Made by a program: the position numbers and the translations under genes. From Paraburkholderia monticola (lineage in GTDB: Bacteria > Pseudomonadota > Gammaproteobacteria > Burkholderiales > Burkholderiaceae), in assembly GCF_001580545.1 (NCBI RefSeq), contig NZ_LRBG01000037.1, forward strand, positions 434,001-498,000: a DNA stretch of 64,000 bases. The letters are read 5' to 3'. The notes beneath the pieces are model-generated. The model was given only the letters and a program-made list of their open reading frames with translations. It had not been told where the DNA came from and searched no databases. Positions 27,049 through 35,348 of this stretch are shown in pieces. Every line of letters starts with the position of its first letter. The first letter of the stretch is position 1.

Positions 27049-28554
27049 ATGAACAGGCCCGAATCACCCCAGCCGGTCACGCTGACCGAAGCGATCATTC
27101 CGATCGCCAGCCTCGTCGTATTCGTCGGTCTGTCGTACTTCCTGTTCGGCGATACGGGTGCGAACGGCCCGAACCAGGTGGGACTCACCGTCGCGGCGAT
27201 GATTGCCGTGTTCATCGGCTGGCGCCGCGGGCACTCGTTGGCTTCGCTCGGCGAGGCCGCCGTGGCGAGTGTCAGCACCGGCATCGGTGCAATCTTCATC
27301 CTGTTCGCGGTCGGCGCGCTGATCGGCACGTGGGCGCTCAGCGGCACGCTGGTCGGCATGGTGTATTACGGGTTGAAGCTTCTTAGCCCCAACTTCTTCT
27401 ACGTGACCGCGGCCGCCATTTGCGGCGTCGTATCGATGAGCATCGGCAGCTCGTGGACGGTGGTCGGCACGATCGGCATCGGGCTGATGGGCATCGCGCA
27501 GGGCATGGGACTGAACGAAGCCATCGCGGCGGGCGCGATCATCTCGGGCGCCTATCTCGGCGACAAGTCTTCGCCTCTGTCCGATTCCGCGAATCTTGCC
27601 GCGGCGGCGTCGGGCGTCGAACTGTACCAGCATCTGCGCGAAGTGTTCTTGACCTCGGCCGTGGCGATCATCATCGCCTTCGCGTTTTATTTTATGGTCG
27701 GCCGCCCTGGCGATTTCGACGCGAGCGCCGAGATCGAGGCAATGCGCGGAGCGTTTCACATTTCGCTGTGGCTGTTTGCGCCACTGGTGCTCGTCATTGT
27801 GCTTGCGGTCTTCAAGATACCGCCATTTACGGCGATCTTTCTCGGTGCGCTGGCAGGTGCCGTGCTCGCCGTGTGCGTGGCGCCCGAGCGCGTGATCGCG
27901 TTCGCGTCCATGTCTGCGACCGCGAAGGCGGGTTTGCCGGACTGGCTCGCGCTCGTCAAGGGCGTGTGGCTCGCACTGGCGAGCGGCTACAAGGCGTCGA
28001 CGGGCAACCCTGCGCTCGATTTGCTGGTCACGCGTGGCGGCATGGAAAGTATGCTGAATACGATCTGGCTCATCATTGCCGCGCTAGGGTTCGGTGGCGT
28101 GGTCGAAAAATGCGGCGTGCTCGAGCGCCTGATTGCGCCGGTCATCGAAAAAGCGAAGAGCGCGGGCACGCTGGTGGCTTCGTTGGTCGCGGCGATCGTC
28201 GCCACCAATATCGTCACGGCCGATCAATACATCGCGGTCGTGCTGCCCGCGCGCATGTTCAAGACGGCGTTCGCACGACGCGGCTTCGCTCCGGTCGTGC
28301 TGTCGCGCTCGGTCGGCGATGCGGCCACGCCCACCGGCGCGCTGATTCCGTGGAATAGCTGCGGCGCCTATATGGCTGCTACGCTCGGTGTGGCCACACT
28401 CAGTTACGCACCGTATGCGGTGTTCTGCTTCGTGAGTCCGCTGTTGACGATCGCAATGGCTTACGCGGGCATCCGGATGCCGCGCGTGGCGAGCGACAGC
28501 GCCGCGCCCGCATCGACCGACGCGCAGGCCGGCACGACTCGTTCAGACAAATGA
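27049..28554 (+). CDS. nhaC: NhaC-family Na+/H+ antiporter
   Basis: A 501-residue membrane protein of the NhaC family with about 12 hydrophobic segments. Typical stretches are SIGSSWTVVGTIGIGLMGIA, GAYLGDKSSPLSDSANLAAAASGVELYQHLRE and DAATPTGALIPWNSCGAYMA. NhaC proteins exchange Na+ for H+ or, in some branches, organic ions. The ATG at 27049 with GGGGAC upstream gives a normal N-terminus; the frame is open to 26953. Its place after arcD-arcA suggests a role in pH homeostasis or exchange linked to arginine catabolism. Confidence 0.9.
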   Translation: MNRPESPQPVTLTEAIIPIASLVVFVGLSYFLFGDTGANGPNQVGLTVAAMIAVFIGWRRGHSLASLGEAAVASVSTGIGAIFILFAVGALIGTWALSGTLVGMVYYGLKLLSPNFFYVTAAAICGVVSMSIGSSWTVVGTIGIGLMGIAQGMGLNEAIAAGAIISGAYLGDKSSPLSDSANLAAAASGVELYQHLREVFLTSAVAIIIAFAFYFMVGRPGDFDASAEIEAMRGAFHISLWLFAPLVLVIVLAVFKIPPFTAIFLGALAGAVLAVCVAPERVIAFASMSATAKAGLPDWLALVKGVWLALASGYKASTGNPALDLLVTRGGMESMLNTIWLIIAALGFGGVVEKCGVLERLIAPVIEKAKSAGTLVASLVAAIVATNIVTADQYIAVVLPARMFKTAFARRGFAPVVLSRSVGDAATPTGALIPWNSCGAYMAATLGVATLSYAPYAVFCFVSPLLTIAMAYAGIRMPRVASDSAAPASTDAQAGTTRSDK

Positions 28555-28838
28555 CCTGGCGAATTGAAAGCAATTGACGTTGCCGAGTTGACACACACGG
28601 TTGCCGTGGACAAGGTCCGGCTTGAAGTCGAACTTCCTTTTACTATACTTTTTAACGACTTCAAGTCACGTCTGAAATATCGCATTCGATATCTCGCGAT
28701 TTTAGAGTATTGGATTCGATATACCAGCTATCGCTGTAATGAAATTCGAGTTAATGAATCTGCGAGTAGCTGGACGATCACTTTCACGTCAATAGCGTGA
28801 ATGCCCCGAGCTTTCTTCCACCGCACGGAGGTTCGATC
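28555..28838. other. Intergenic, promoter region of the RcnB-like gene
   Basis: About 284 bases, A/T-rich in part (28635-28760). Two similar stretches read GCATTCGATATCTCGC and GGATTCGATATACC. A TACTATACT at about 28641 could be a -10 element. No gene supported. Confidence 0.4.
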
Positions 28839-29177
28839 ATGAATAAACGAGTTGTTGCGCAGTTCGTTGCCTTGTCGTTTTCCGCTGGGTCAGCGCTCGC
28901 GATCGCGGCGGGACCGCCGCCGGACCAGGGCGGCGGCCAGATGGCCGGCGGAATGCCGCGTCAGCAGGTGATGCCGACGATTCCGCATCGTGACTGGCAT
29001 AAAGGCCAACGCGTACCGGCCGAATACCGTCATTACAACTTCGTCATGAACGACTGGCGTGGACACGGCCTGAATGCGCCGCCGCGCGGGCATCAATGGC
29101 TCGGTGTCAATGGCGACTATGTGCTCGTGACGACGAACAACTGGACCATTTCCAACATCGTCTCCGGAACGGAGTAA
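28839..29177 (+). CDS. RcnB-family periplasmic protein
   Basis: A 112-residue exported protein. The signal peptide (about 1-24, ending SALAIAAG) is followed by a Gly/Pro/Gln-rich linker and then the RcnB-type core: DWHKGQRVPAEYRHYNFVMNDWRGHGLNAPPRGHQWL followed by GDYVLVT. In Escherichia coli RcnB is a periplasmic protein involved in nickel/cobalt homeostasis; many proteobacterial paralogues have unknown roles. Start chosen at 28839 after ACGGAGG; the frame is open 42 bases further up. No metal exporter gene adjoins it. A hairpin follows. Confidence 0.8.
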   Translation: MNKRVVAQFVALSFSAGSALAIAAGPPPDQGGGQMAGGMPRQQVMPTIPHRDWHKGQRVPAEYRHYNFVMNDWRGHGLNAPPRGHQWLGVNGDYVLVTTNNWTISNIVSGTE

Positions 29178-29190
29178 TGCTTCATCATGG

Positions 29191-29243
29191 TGCCCAGGCT
29201 TTCCTGGCGACCAGTTTTAGCGCCGAAACCTGGGCAATTCTTT
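29191..29243 (+). terminator. Probable terminator after the RcnB-like gene
   Basis: TGCCCAGG (29191-29198) pairs with CCTGGGCA (29229-29236), extended inward by TTTC/GAAA, and is followed by ATTCTTT. The loop is long and the U-tract imperfect. Confidence 0.5.
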
Positions 29244-29272
29244 GACACGATTTCGTCATGGTCGCCATCGAC

Positions 29273-30529
29273 TTAATGCTGCGTGTCGTATAGCCGGTCC
29301 GGAACGAACAATGCGGTCACGCCGCTGAGAAAGAACACTGCGCCGACCACGAGAAAGCCCAGACCGATCGAGAATTGCGTGGCGATATAGCCAATGACGA
29401 TCGGCGCCGCCCCCGAAATGAAGCGGCCGAGGTTATACGAACCGCCCACCGCGGTACCGCGCACCGACGTCGCGAAGCTCTCCGACATGAACGTACCGAT
29501 CGTGCCGAGCGGCACGCCGTACAGAAAGCCGAAGAAAAGCATCAGCGTGGAGATGTTATCGCGCGTGTGCCAGAAAATGATCACGGGTAGAAAGAGCGCC
29601 GCGCCGACGCAACCGAGCACGTACACGCCGCGCCGGCTCCAGCGATCGCCGAGCCAGCCCGCGAAGATCTTGCCGATGAAAGCGACTACGTAGGTGCCGA
29701 TCATATAGCCGGTCAGCGAACTGAACTTGATGTGCAGTTCCTTTTCGAGGTACGTCGGCAGCCAGTTGTTCAGGCCGTAAAAGCCCGACAGGATGAAAAT
29801 CGACGCGAACGTCCACAGGATGAACATCATGCGAGCCTGGCGGTCGCGGAAAATCTGCGCGTAGCGATTGTCGGCGCGCCGCGTCTTGCTGGCGCGGTCG
29901 GCGGCCCGGCTCGCGAGCCATGCCGCCGGTTCGGGAACCGCGAACTTGATCGCGAACGCGAGCACCACCGGTACGGCCGACACGTAGTAAAGCGTGCGCC
30001 AGCCGTACTGCGGCAGGATCCAGTTGCTGAGCGCGATCACGACGATATAGCCGGCCGAAATGCCGGTTTGCAGCATGCCGAGCACGAGCGAGCGCCGCTC
30101 GGTCGGCACGTATTCGGCCACGAGCGTCGTGACCAGCACCATGCAGCCGATGCCTAGCGAGCTGATAAAACGTACCGCCGCAAATTCGACGAAGCTGTGC
30201 GTGAACCCGAGCATCCCCGCGCCGAGCGAGAACAGCGCGAGCGCCCAGGCGACGACGCGCACGCGGCCGAGACGATCGCTCGCCCAGCCGCCGACAATGC
30301 CGCCGATCGCCATGCCGAGCAAGGTCAGACTGCCGAGCGCGCCCGCTTCGACATTGGTCAGCCCGAACTCGTCCTTGATGCGCGACAGCGTGAGGCCGTA
30401 CATCATCACGTCGGCACCGTCGGCGATCAGCGCGAAGTAGCCGAGCACGAAGACCAGCAGCCAGCGGCCCTGCGAGACGGCGGGTCGTGTCGCGGCTTGA
30501 TAGTGTTGCAGATCGGATGGTGTTTTCAT
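29273..30529 (-). CDS. MFS transporter (aromatic acid/organic anion symporter-like)
   Basis: A 418-residue, 12-segment major facilitator. Motif A after TM2 reads GGWASDRLGRVRV, and the second-half counterpart reads AGWLGDRWSRRG. The N-terminus ALIADGADVMMYGLTLSRIKDEFGL resembles AAHS-type aromatic acid:H+ symporters. The ATG at 30529 overlaps the GAF gene stop by 4 bases, which fixes the start. Last gene of the GGT-MFS-GAF-MFS operon. Likely imports the compound processed by the operon; substrate unknown. Confidence 0.88.
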   Translation of the reverse strand: MKTPSDLQHYQAATRPAVSQGRWLLVFVLGYFALIADGADVMMYGLTLSRIKDEFGLTNVEAGALGSLTLLGMAIGGIVGGWASDRLGRVRVVAWALALFSLGAGMLGFTHSFVEFAAVRFISSLGIGCMVLVTTLVAEYVPTERRSLVLGMLQTGISAGYIVVIALSNWILPQYGWRTLYYVSAVPVVLAFAIKFAVPEPAAWLASRAADRASKTRRADNRYAQIFRDRQARMMFILWTFASIFILSGFYGLNNWLPTYLEKELHIKFSSLTGYMIGTYVVAFIGKIFAGWLGDRWSRRGVYVLGCVGAALFLPVIIFWHTRDNISTLMLFFGFLYGVPLGTIGTFMSESFATSVRGTAVGGSYNLGRFISGAAPIVIGYIATQFSIGLGFLVVGAVFFLSGVTALFVPDRLYDTQH

Positions 30530-31080
30530 GAACGCGTGTCGCAAGCGGGGATTTTCATACTCTGCCGGATCAGAGCGGGGGCAAGGAAGGCGCCGATCAC
30601 GAGGCCCATGCTTTCGTGATGGCTCGTGTACCAGCCTTCCTTGTGCGTCAGGTTCATCGTACCGATGCATACGCCGTCGTAGGCGATCGGAATGTTCAGG
30701 ATCGAGCCGAGGCCCATGCCGGTCATCACCGCATGATCGTCGAAGGCCTCGCGAATGCCTTGCGGCGTGACGGCGCGAAACGGCTTCAGATCCAGAAGAA
30801 TCTGCCGCGCCCACGCGGTGCCTTGCTTCTTCTTGCGGCCGCCCAGCGGATACACGTCCGGCATGTTCGTGTAGACACGTTCAACCTCATGATGCTGCGC
30901 ATCGTAGGACATGATCGTAATCAGGCTGAGGCCTATCGCCTTCGCCGCCACCGCGTGAACCGCGCGGAACAGCTCGAGCGGCTGGTCTTTCAGGCGCATC
31001 GCCATCGCGAGCCGTTCGAGGTCGGCGAGCTCTAGCGTTGGCGTATCGTGCGGCGCGGGTTCGGTCAGATTGCCTTGCAT
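30526..31080 (-). CDS. GAF-domain protein
   Basis: A 184-residue soluble protein that is almost entirely one GAF domain (about residues 18-170). It shows RLKDQPLELFRAVHAVAAKAIGLSLITIMSYD at the start and GLGSILNIPIAYDGVCIGTMNLTHKEGWYT, the typical central strand-loop, near the end. There is no output domain. Stand-alone GAF proteins bind small ligands or act as free sensors. Here it sits between two MFS genes, 36 bases after one and overlapping the other, so it may sense the transported compound. No catalytic residues identified. Confidence 0.82.
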   Translation of the reverse strand: MQGNLTEPAPHDTPTLELADLERLAMAMRLKDQPLELFRAVHAVAAKAIGLSLITIMSYDAQHHEVERVYTNMPDVYPLGGRKKKQGTAWARQILLDLKPFRAVTPQGIREAFDDHAVMTGMGLGSILNIPIAYDGVCIGTMNLTHKEGWYTSHHESMGLVIGAFLAPALIRQSMKIPACDTRS

Positions 31081-31116
31081 CGTTCGGATCGGGAAGTGAG
31101 AAAAGTCGCAGCGCGT

Positions 31117-32544
31117 TCAGCCCTGCATGCGGGGGGACTTCAGTTGGCTAGAGGCGTCGTGAGCCGGTTCGAGTTCGCTCGCTTCGATATCTTCGAGCGA
31201 GCGGTTGCGCGTTTCGATGCCGAGGAAGAACACGACGCACGCGCCGATCACCAGCACCGTCGTGGTCATCGCGAACACGCCGAGGAAACCGAACAGCGGA
31301 TAAACGAGGCCGACGAGGATCGGCGCGCTGACCGAACCGATGCGGCCGAACGATGACGACGAGCCCGTGCCCGTCGTGCGCACCGCGGTCGGAAACACTT
31401 CCGGCGTGTACGCGTAGACACCGGCGAACGCGCCGTTCATGAAGAACGACAGTGCGATGCCCGCGGTCATGATCTGGATGCCAGTGTGCGAGAACGCGAG
31501 CGTGATCGCGGCGATGCCGCCGAGCAGCATGTAGGAGGCGACCACCGCCTTGCGGCCGATCTTTTCGTTGAGCCATGCCGCCGAGAAGTAGCCGGGAATC
31601 TGTGCGCCGTAGATCGCGATCGAATAGCCGAAGCTCTTCGTCATCGTCAGTCCTTCCTTGACGAGCAGGCTCGGAATCCACGAGAAGAACGAGTAGTACG
31701 CGAACGCGACCGAGAACCACATCAGCCAGCTGACCGTGGTCGTGCGCGCGAGTCGCGGCGACCACAGCGCGAGCACGTTGCGCCAGGCGTTGCCGCGCGC
31801 CGACCCCGACGCCGGAGTGGGCGCATCATGCAGCGGGCTAACCGTGCTCACCGGCGCAAGCGCAATGCCGCGCTCGACGAACGCCGCTTCGATGCGGCTG
31901 ACGATGCCGTTCGCCTCGGCCGCACGGCCCTGGCTTTCGAGCCAGCGCGGCGACTCGGGAAGCGTGCGGCGCCACCACAGCAGCATCACGACCGGCAGCG
32001 ACGTGATCACCGCCAGATAGCGCCAGCCGTCGGCGTAGTTGCGCACCACCGCGAAGCCGAGAATCGACGAAGTCAGATAACCGAACGACATGAAGCCGAC
32101 CAGCGCGCCGCAAAAGATGCCGCGATAGCGGCGCGGCACGAACTCGGCGAGAAACGGCGCGATCACGACGGTCTCCGCGCCCGAACCGAAGCCCGCGACG
32201 ACGCGCAGCGCGAAGAACGTGTGCCAGTCCTGCGCGGTCGCGCTGGCGAGCGACGCGACGCAATAGATGGCGAGCGCGCTCATCATGATGCGGCGCCGGC
32301 CGATCACGTCGGCGAGCACACCCGACAGGAACGCGCCGAAAAAGTAGCCGATATAGGTGCTGCTGGCGACGAGCCCGGTCTGCGCGCTCGTCAGCTGCCA
32401 CAGCTTGCTGACGACCGGCAGCAGGAACGCGAGCGACGACGAGTCGAGTCCATCGAACATGTACCCCAGCCCGCCGATCAGCAGCAGTCTGCGATGAAAG
32501 CTCGACAGGGGCAGTCTTTCAAGACGGGCGGCGACGGCGGACAC
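31117..32544 (-). CDS. MFS transporter (sugar/aromatic acid porter-like)
   Basis: A 475-residue major facilitator with 12 predicted segments. Motifs: DGLDSSSLAFLLPVV in TM1, GVLADVIGRRRIMM (motif A), RVVAGFGSGAETVVIAPFLAEFVPRRYRG (motif B region), TLPESPRWL (typical of sugar porter/SV2-like members) and LNEKIGRKAV. A GTG start at 32544 after AGGAG is chosen; the open frame continues upstream without a good start. The gap to the GGT-like gene is 80 bases. A second, different MFS gene lies downstream in the same operon, which is unusual. Confidence 0.88.
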   Translation of the reverse strand: MSAVAARLERLPLSSFHRRLLLIGGLGYMFDGLDSSSLAFLLPVVSKLWQLTSAQTGLVASSTYIGYFFGAFLSGVLADVIGRRRIMMSALAIYCVASLASATAQDWHTFFALRVVAGFGSGAETVVIAPFLAEFVPRRYRGIFCGALVGFMSFGYLTSSILGFAVVRNYADGWRYLAVITSLPVVMLLWWRRTLPESPRWLESQGRAAEANGIVSRIEAAFVERGIALAPVSTVSPLHDAPTPASGSARGNAWRNVLALWSPRLARTTTVSWLMWFSVAFAYYSFFSWIPSLLVKEGLTMTKSFGYSIAIYGAQIPGYFSAAWLNEKIGRKAVVASYMLLGGIAAITLAFSHTGIQIMTAGIALSFFMNGAFAGVYAYTPEVFPTAVRTTGTGSSSSFGRIGSVSAPILVGLVYPLFGFLGVFAMTTTVLVIGACVVFFLGIETRNRSLEDIEASELEPAHDASSQLKSPRMQG

Positions 32545-32624
32545 GGCAACTTCTCCTGAAGATAATGGCGCGGCGGGGCTGCGCGTTCTGCACTGGTGAC
32601 GGCTTTGGGCCGCTTCGGGGCCGC

Positions 32625-34409
32625 TTATCGACCGATTGCGTAGGCCTGCATCTGACGCGGCGTGGCCGCGCCTCGCATCAGACCATTGCGAATGCCGACC
32701 GCGCATACGCGGCCGAGCGCCCACGGCTCCGCCACGGTGAGATCATGGCCGCGCGCGCGCAGCTCGGCGAGCGTGCTGTCCGGAAAGCGCGACTCGGCGG
32801 ACATCTTGCCGAGCTGCATCGCGCGCGGATAGAACGAGCCGGGGAAGTGCGCGGTCTGGAACGACGGCGCGTCGGCGGCGGCCTGGAAGTTCATGCCGCC
32901 ATGCACGTGCTTGAGGAACAGCTGCAACGACCACTGATCCTGCTGGTCACCGCCCGGCGTGCCGAACGCCGCATACGGCTTGCCGTCGCGCGTGACGAGC
33001 GTCGGCGACAGCGTGGTGCGCGGACGGCGCCCCGGGCCGAGCGACGAAGGCAGGCCTTCTTCCATCCAGAACATCTGCGCGCGCGTGGTGACGTTAAAGC
33101 CGAGACCCGGCACCGCCGGCGACGCCTGCAACCAGCCGCCCGACGGCGTGGCCGACACCATGTTGCCCCACCGGTCGACCACGTCGAGATGCACGGTATC
33201 GCCGCGCAATTCGGGAAGCGGCGCGAAGGTCGGCTCGCCTTGGCCGAAGCCGCCGGCTTGCTCGCGCCCGGCATTCGCAAGGATGCGCGCGGCACGTTGC
33301 TCGCTGTCGCCAAGCAGGCCAGGGCGGAATTCCAATGACGCGCGGCGCGGATCGATGAGACGACGACGCTCGTCGTTGTAGGCGTCGCTGAGCAACACGT
33401 CCATCGGCACATGCGAAAACGCCGGGTCGCCATAGAACACTTCGCGATCGGCAAACGCGAGCTTCGAGCACTCGATCACGGTGTGCACGAAGTCGGGGCC
33501 GAGCGGGTCCATCGCGCCGAGATCGAAGCCCTTCAGCAACGCGAGCTGTTGCAGGAACATCGGCCCCTGGCCCCACGGGCCGGTTTTGTGCACACGCATG
33601 CCCGCGTAGTCGTACGACACCGGGTCTTCGTAGGTCGGCTCCCAGCGCGCGAGATCGCCGGCATCGAGCAGGCCGCTGTTGCGCAGGCCCGAGGTATCGA
33701 GCACGGCGGTGGAGCGGAAGTACTGGTCGATCGCGTCGGCGACGAAGCCGCGATAGAAGGCGTCGCGCGCGCGTTCGCATTGCTCGGCGCGGTCGCTGCG
33801 CGTATTCGCTTCGCGCAGGATGCGCTTGTAGGTTTCGGCGATCGCGGGATTCGCGAACAGCTGGTTCGGCATCGGCGCCTCGCCGTTGCGCAGCCATTGC
33901 TCGGCCGAGGTCGTCCATTCGGTGCGGAAGAACTCCTGGATCGCGAGAATCGACGACGCCATGCGCGGCAGCACCGGATAGCCGTTTTCCGCGTAACCGA
34001 TCGCATAGCTCAGCACGTCTTCGAGCGGCGACTGGCCGTAGTCGCGCAGCAGCGTCATCCATGCGCCGAACGCGCCCGGCACGACCGCGGGCAAGAGGCC
34101 CGTGCCCGGCACCACGTCGAGCCCCATCTTGCGCATCCGTTCGATGGTCATGCGCGCGGGCGTCACGCCCTGTCCGCACAGCACGCGCACGCGGTCTTCG
34201 CGTGCGCTGTAGAACACCACCGGCAGCTCGCCGCCCGGACCGTTCAGATGCGGTTCGACGATCTGCAGGACGAAGCCGGCCGCGGCGGCGGCATCGAACG
34301 CATTGCCACCTTTTTCGAGGACCGCCATCGCCGATGCGCTCGCGAGCCAGTGCGTCGAGGCCACCATGCCGAAGGTGCCGATCAGTTCCGGGCGGGTTGT
34401 AAACGACAT
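32625..34409 (-). CDS. Gamma-glutamyltranspeptidase-family Ntn hydrolase
   Basis: A 594-residue member of the gamma-glutamyltransferase family of self-cleaving Ntn hydrolases. It shows GMVASTHWLASASAMAVLEKGGNAFDAAAAA near the N-terminus, and RGDTVHLDVVDRWGNMVSATPSGG with Thr405 as the expected cleavage site and nucleophile. The family signature continues with GGDQQDQWSLQLFLKHVHGGM. There is no signal peptide, unlike classical periplasmic GGT, so it more likely acts in the cytoplasm as an amidase of the oxamate amidohydrolase or acylase type. The start follows AAGGAG. First gene of the operon; operator at 34445-34464. Confidence 0.9.
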   Translation of the reverse strand: MSFTTRPELIGTFGMVASTHWLASASAMAVLEKGGNAFDAAAAAGFVLQIVEPHLNGPGGELPVVFYSAREDRVRVLCGQGVTPARMTIERMRKMGLDVVPGTGLLPAVVPGAFGAWMTLLRDYGQSPLEDVLSYAIGYAENGYPVLPRMASSILAIQEFFRTEWTTSAEQWLRNGEAPMPNQLFANPAIAETYKRILREANTRSDRAEQCERARDAFYRGFVADAIDQYFRSTAVLDTSGLRNSGLLDAGDLARWEPTYEDPVSYDYAGMRVHKTGPWGQGPMFLQQLALLKGFDLGAMDPLGPDFVHTVIECSKLAFADREVFYGDPAFSHVPMDVLLSDAYNDERRRLIDPRRASLEFRPGLLGDSEQRAARILANAGREQAGGFGQGEPTFAPLPELRGDTVHLDVVDRWGNMVSATPSGGWLQASPAVPGLGFNVTTRAQMFWMEEGLPSSLGPGRRPRTTLSPTLVTRDGKPYAAFGTPGGDQQDQWSLQLFLKHVHGGMNFQAAADAPSFQTAHFPGSFYPRAMQLGKMSAESRFPDSTLAELRARGHDLTVAEPWALGRVCAVGIRNGLMRGAATPRQMQAYAIGR

Positions 34410-34444
34410 GCGCGACTCCTTGGCGACGACGGGTCCGATTGAGA

Positions 34445-34464
34445 GAACCAATACAAAATGGTTC
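34445..34464. promoter_or_regulatory. GntR-type operator upstream of the GGT-like operon
   Basis: GAACCA-N8-TGGTTC, an inverted repeat 36 bases before the GGT-like ATG. It matches the element at 34601-34620 in 16 of 20 positions (shared core ACCAATAC...TGGTTC), which marks both as sites of the intervening GntR regulator. Confidence 0.7.
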
Positions 34465-34600
34465 GATTGGAGAAAATGAAAGCGTAAGACTAACGCAGCC
34501 GGGTTGCACCCGGTGTTAACCCTCGCTGAGCGGCCCAGTATAGCGGATCAAAAATCGTTGGATGCTGTCGTGTGTGGCCTTCGCGTTTCTGGTATCTTTG

Positions 34601-34620
34601 AGACCAATACGAATTGGTTC
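34601..34620. promoter_or_regulatory. GntR-type operator upstream of its own regulator gene
   Basis: ACCAAT-ACGA-ATTGGT, a 6-bp perfect inverted repeat within the 20-bp element, ends one base before a possible GTG start of the regulator. Binding here would block transcription or initiation, so autorepression is likely. Confidence 0.7.
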
Positions 34621-34621
34621 A

Positions 34622-35308
34622 GTGAGCGACATGGACAAACCGGTACTGGATGCATTGCTCGACTACATCGCTGACCATCAGCTGAAGGACGGCGATGCGC
34701 TGCCGCCCGAAAGAAAGCTTGCCGAGGAACTGGACGTGAGCCGCCGCGAGCTGCGCGCGGCGCTCGCTTCGCTCGAGGCGTCGGGTCGCGTGTGGCGTGG
34801 TGTCGGCCGCGGCACCTATCTGGGCGCGCGGCCGCTGAAGTTCGCGCCGACCTTGCGCGGCTTGCGCGCCGGTACCAGCCCTGCGGATATCGCCGAAATG
34901 CGGCTGCTGTTCGAGCCGGCGCTCGCCGCGCTGGCCGCGACGAAAGCGAGCGGCGACGATCTGCAGGAGTTGGAGAAATGCGCGCGCAAGAACGCCGCCG
35001 CGAAAAATGACGACGAATGGCAGCAATGGGATCACCGCTTTCATTGGTTGATCGGCCAGGCCACGCGCAATCCCGCGTTGATCGCGTTGATGGAGGTGAT
35101 CAATGGCATGCGGGTGAAACCGGAGGTTCGTGAGAAGACGTCCGCGCAGGAGACGCGGCAGTTTTTTGCTCAACAACATCAGGCGATCGTCAATGCGCTG
35201 AAAGCGCGCGATGCGGAAGTGGCCGCGCAATGCATGCGCGAGCATCTGCTGAGCGTGCAAGGGCGCGCGTCGGCGAAGACCGAGACAGGGGCGGCGCGGC
35301 GTGCGTGA
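34622..35308 (+). CDS. GntR/FadR-family transcriptional regulator
   Basis: A regulator of 228 residues (GTG at 34622) or 225 (ATG at 34631). The N-terminal winged helix has LPPERKLAEELDVSRRELRAALASLEASGRVWRGVGRGTYLG; the C-terminal FCD-type all-helical ligand domain has EMRLLFEPALAALAA, DHRFHWLIGQATRNP and QHQAIVNALKARDAEVAAQCMREHL, with His and Asp residues placed as in metal-dependent FadR members. Divergent from the GGT-like operon; paired operators show that it controls both. The ligand is probably a carboxylate handled by that operon. No clear ribosome binding site, possibly leaderless. Confidence 0.9.
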   Translation: MSDMDKPVLDALLDYIADHQLKDGDALPPERKLAEELDVSRRELRAALASLEASGRVWRGVGRGTYLGARPLKFAPTLRGLRAGTSPADIAEMRLLFEPALAALAATKASGDDLQELEKCARKNAAAKNDDEWQQWDHRFHWLIGQATRNPALIALMEVINGMRVKPEVREKTSAQETRQFFAQQHQAIVNALKARDAEVAAQCMREHLLSVQGRASAKTETGAARRA

Positions 35309-35348
35309 AGCTGCCGTGATGCCGCGTGTGGATCTGGATGGCTGAGCT

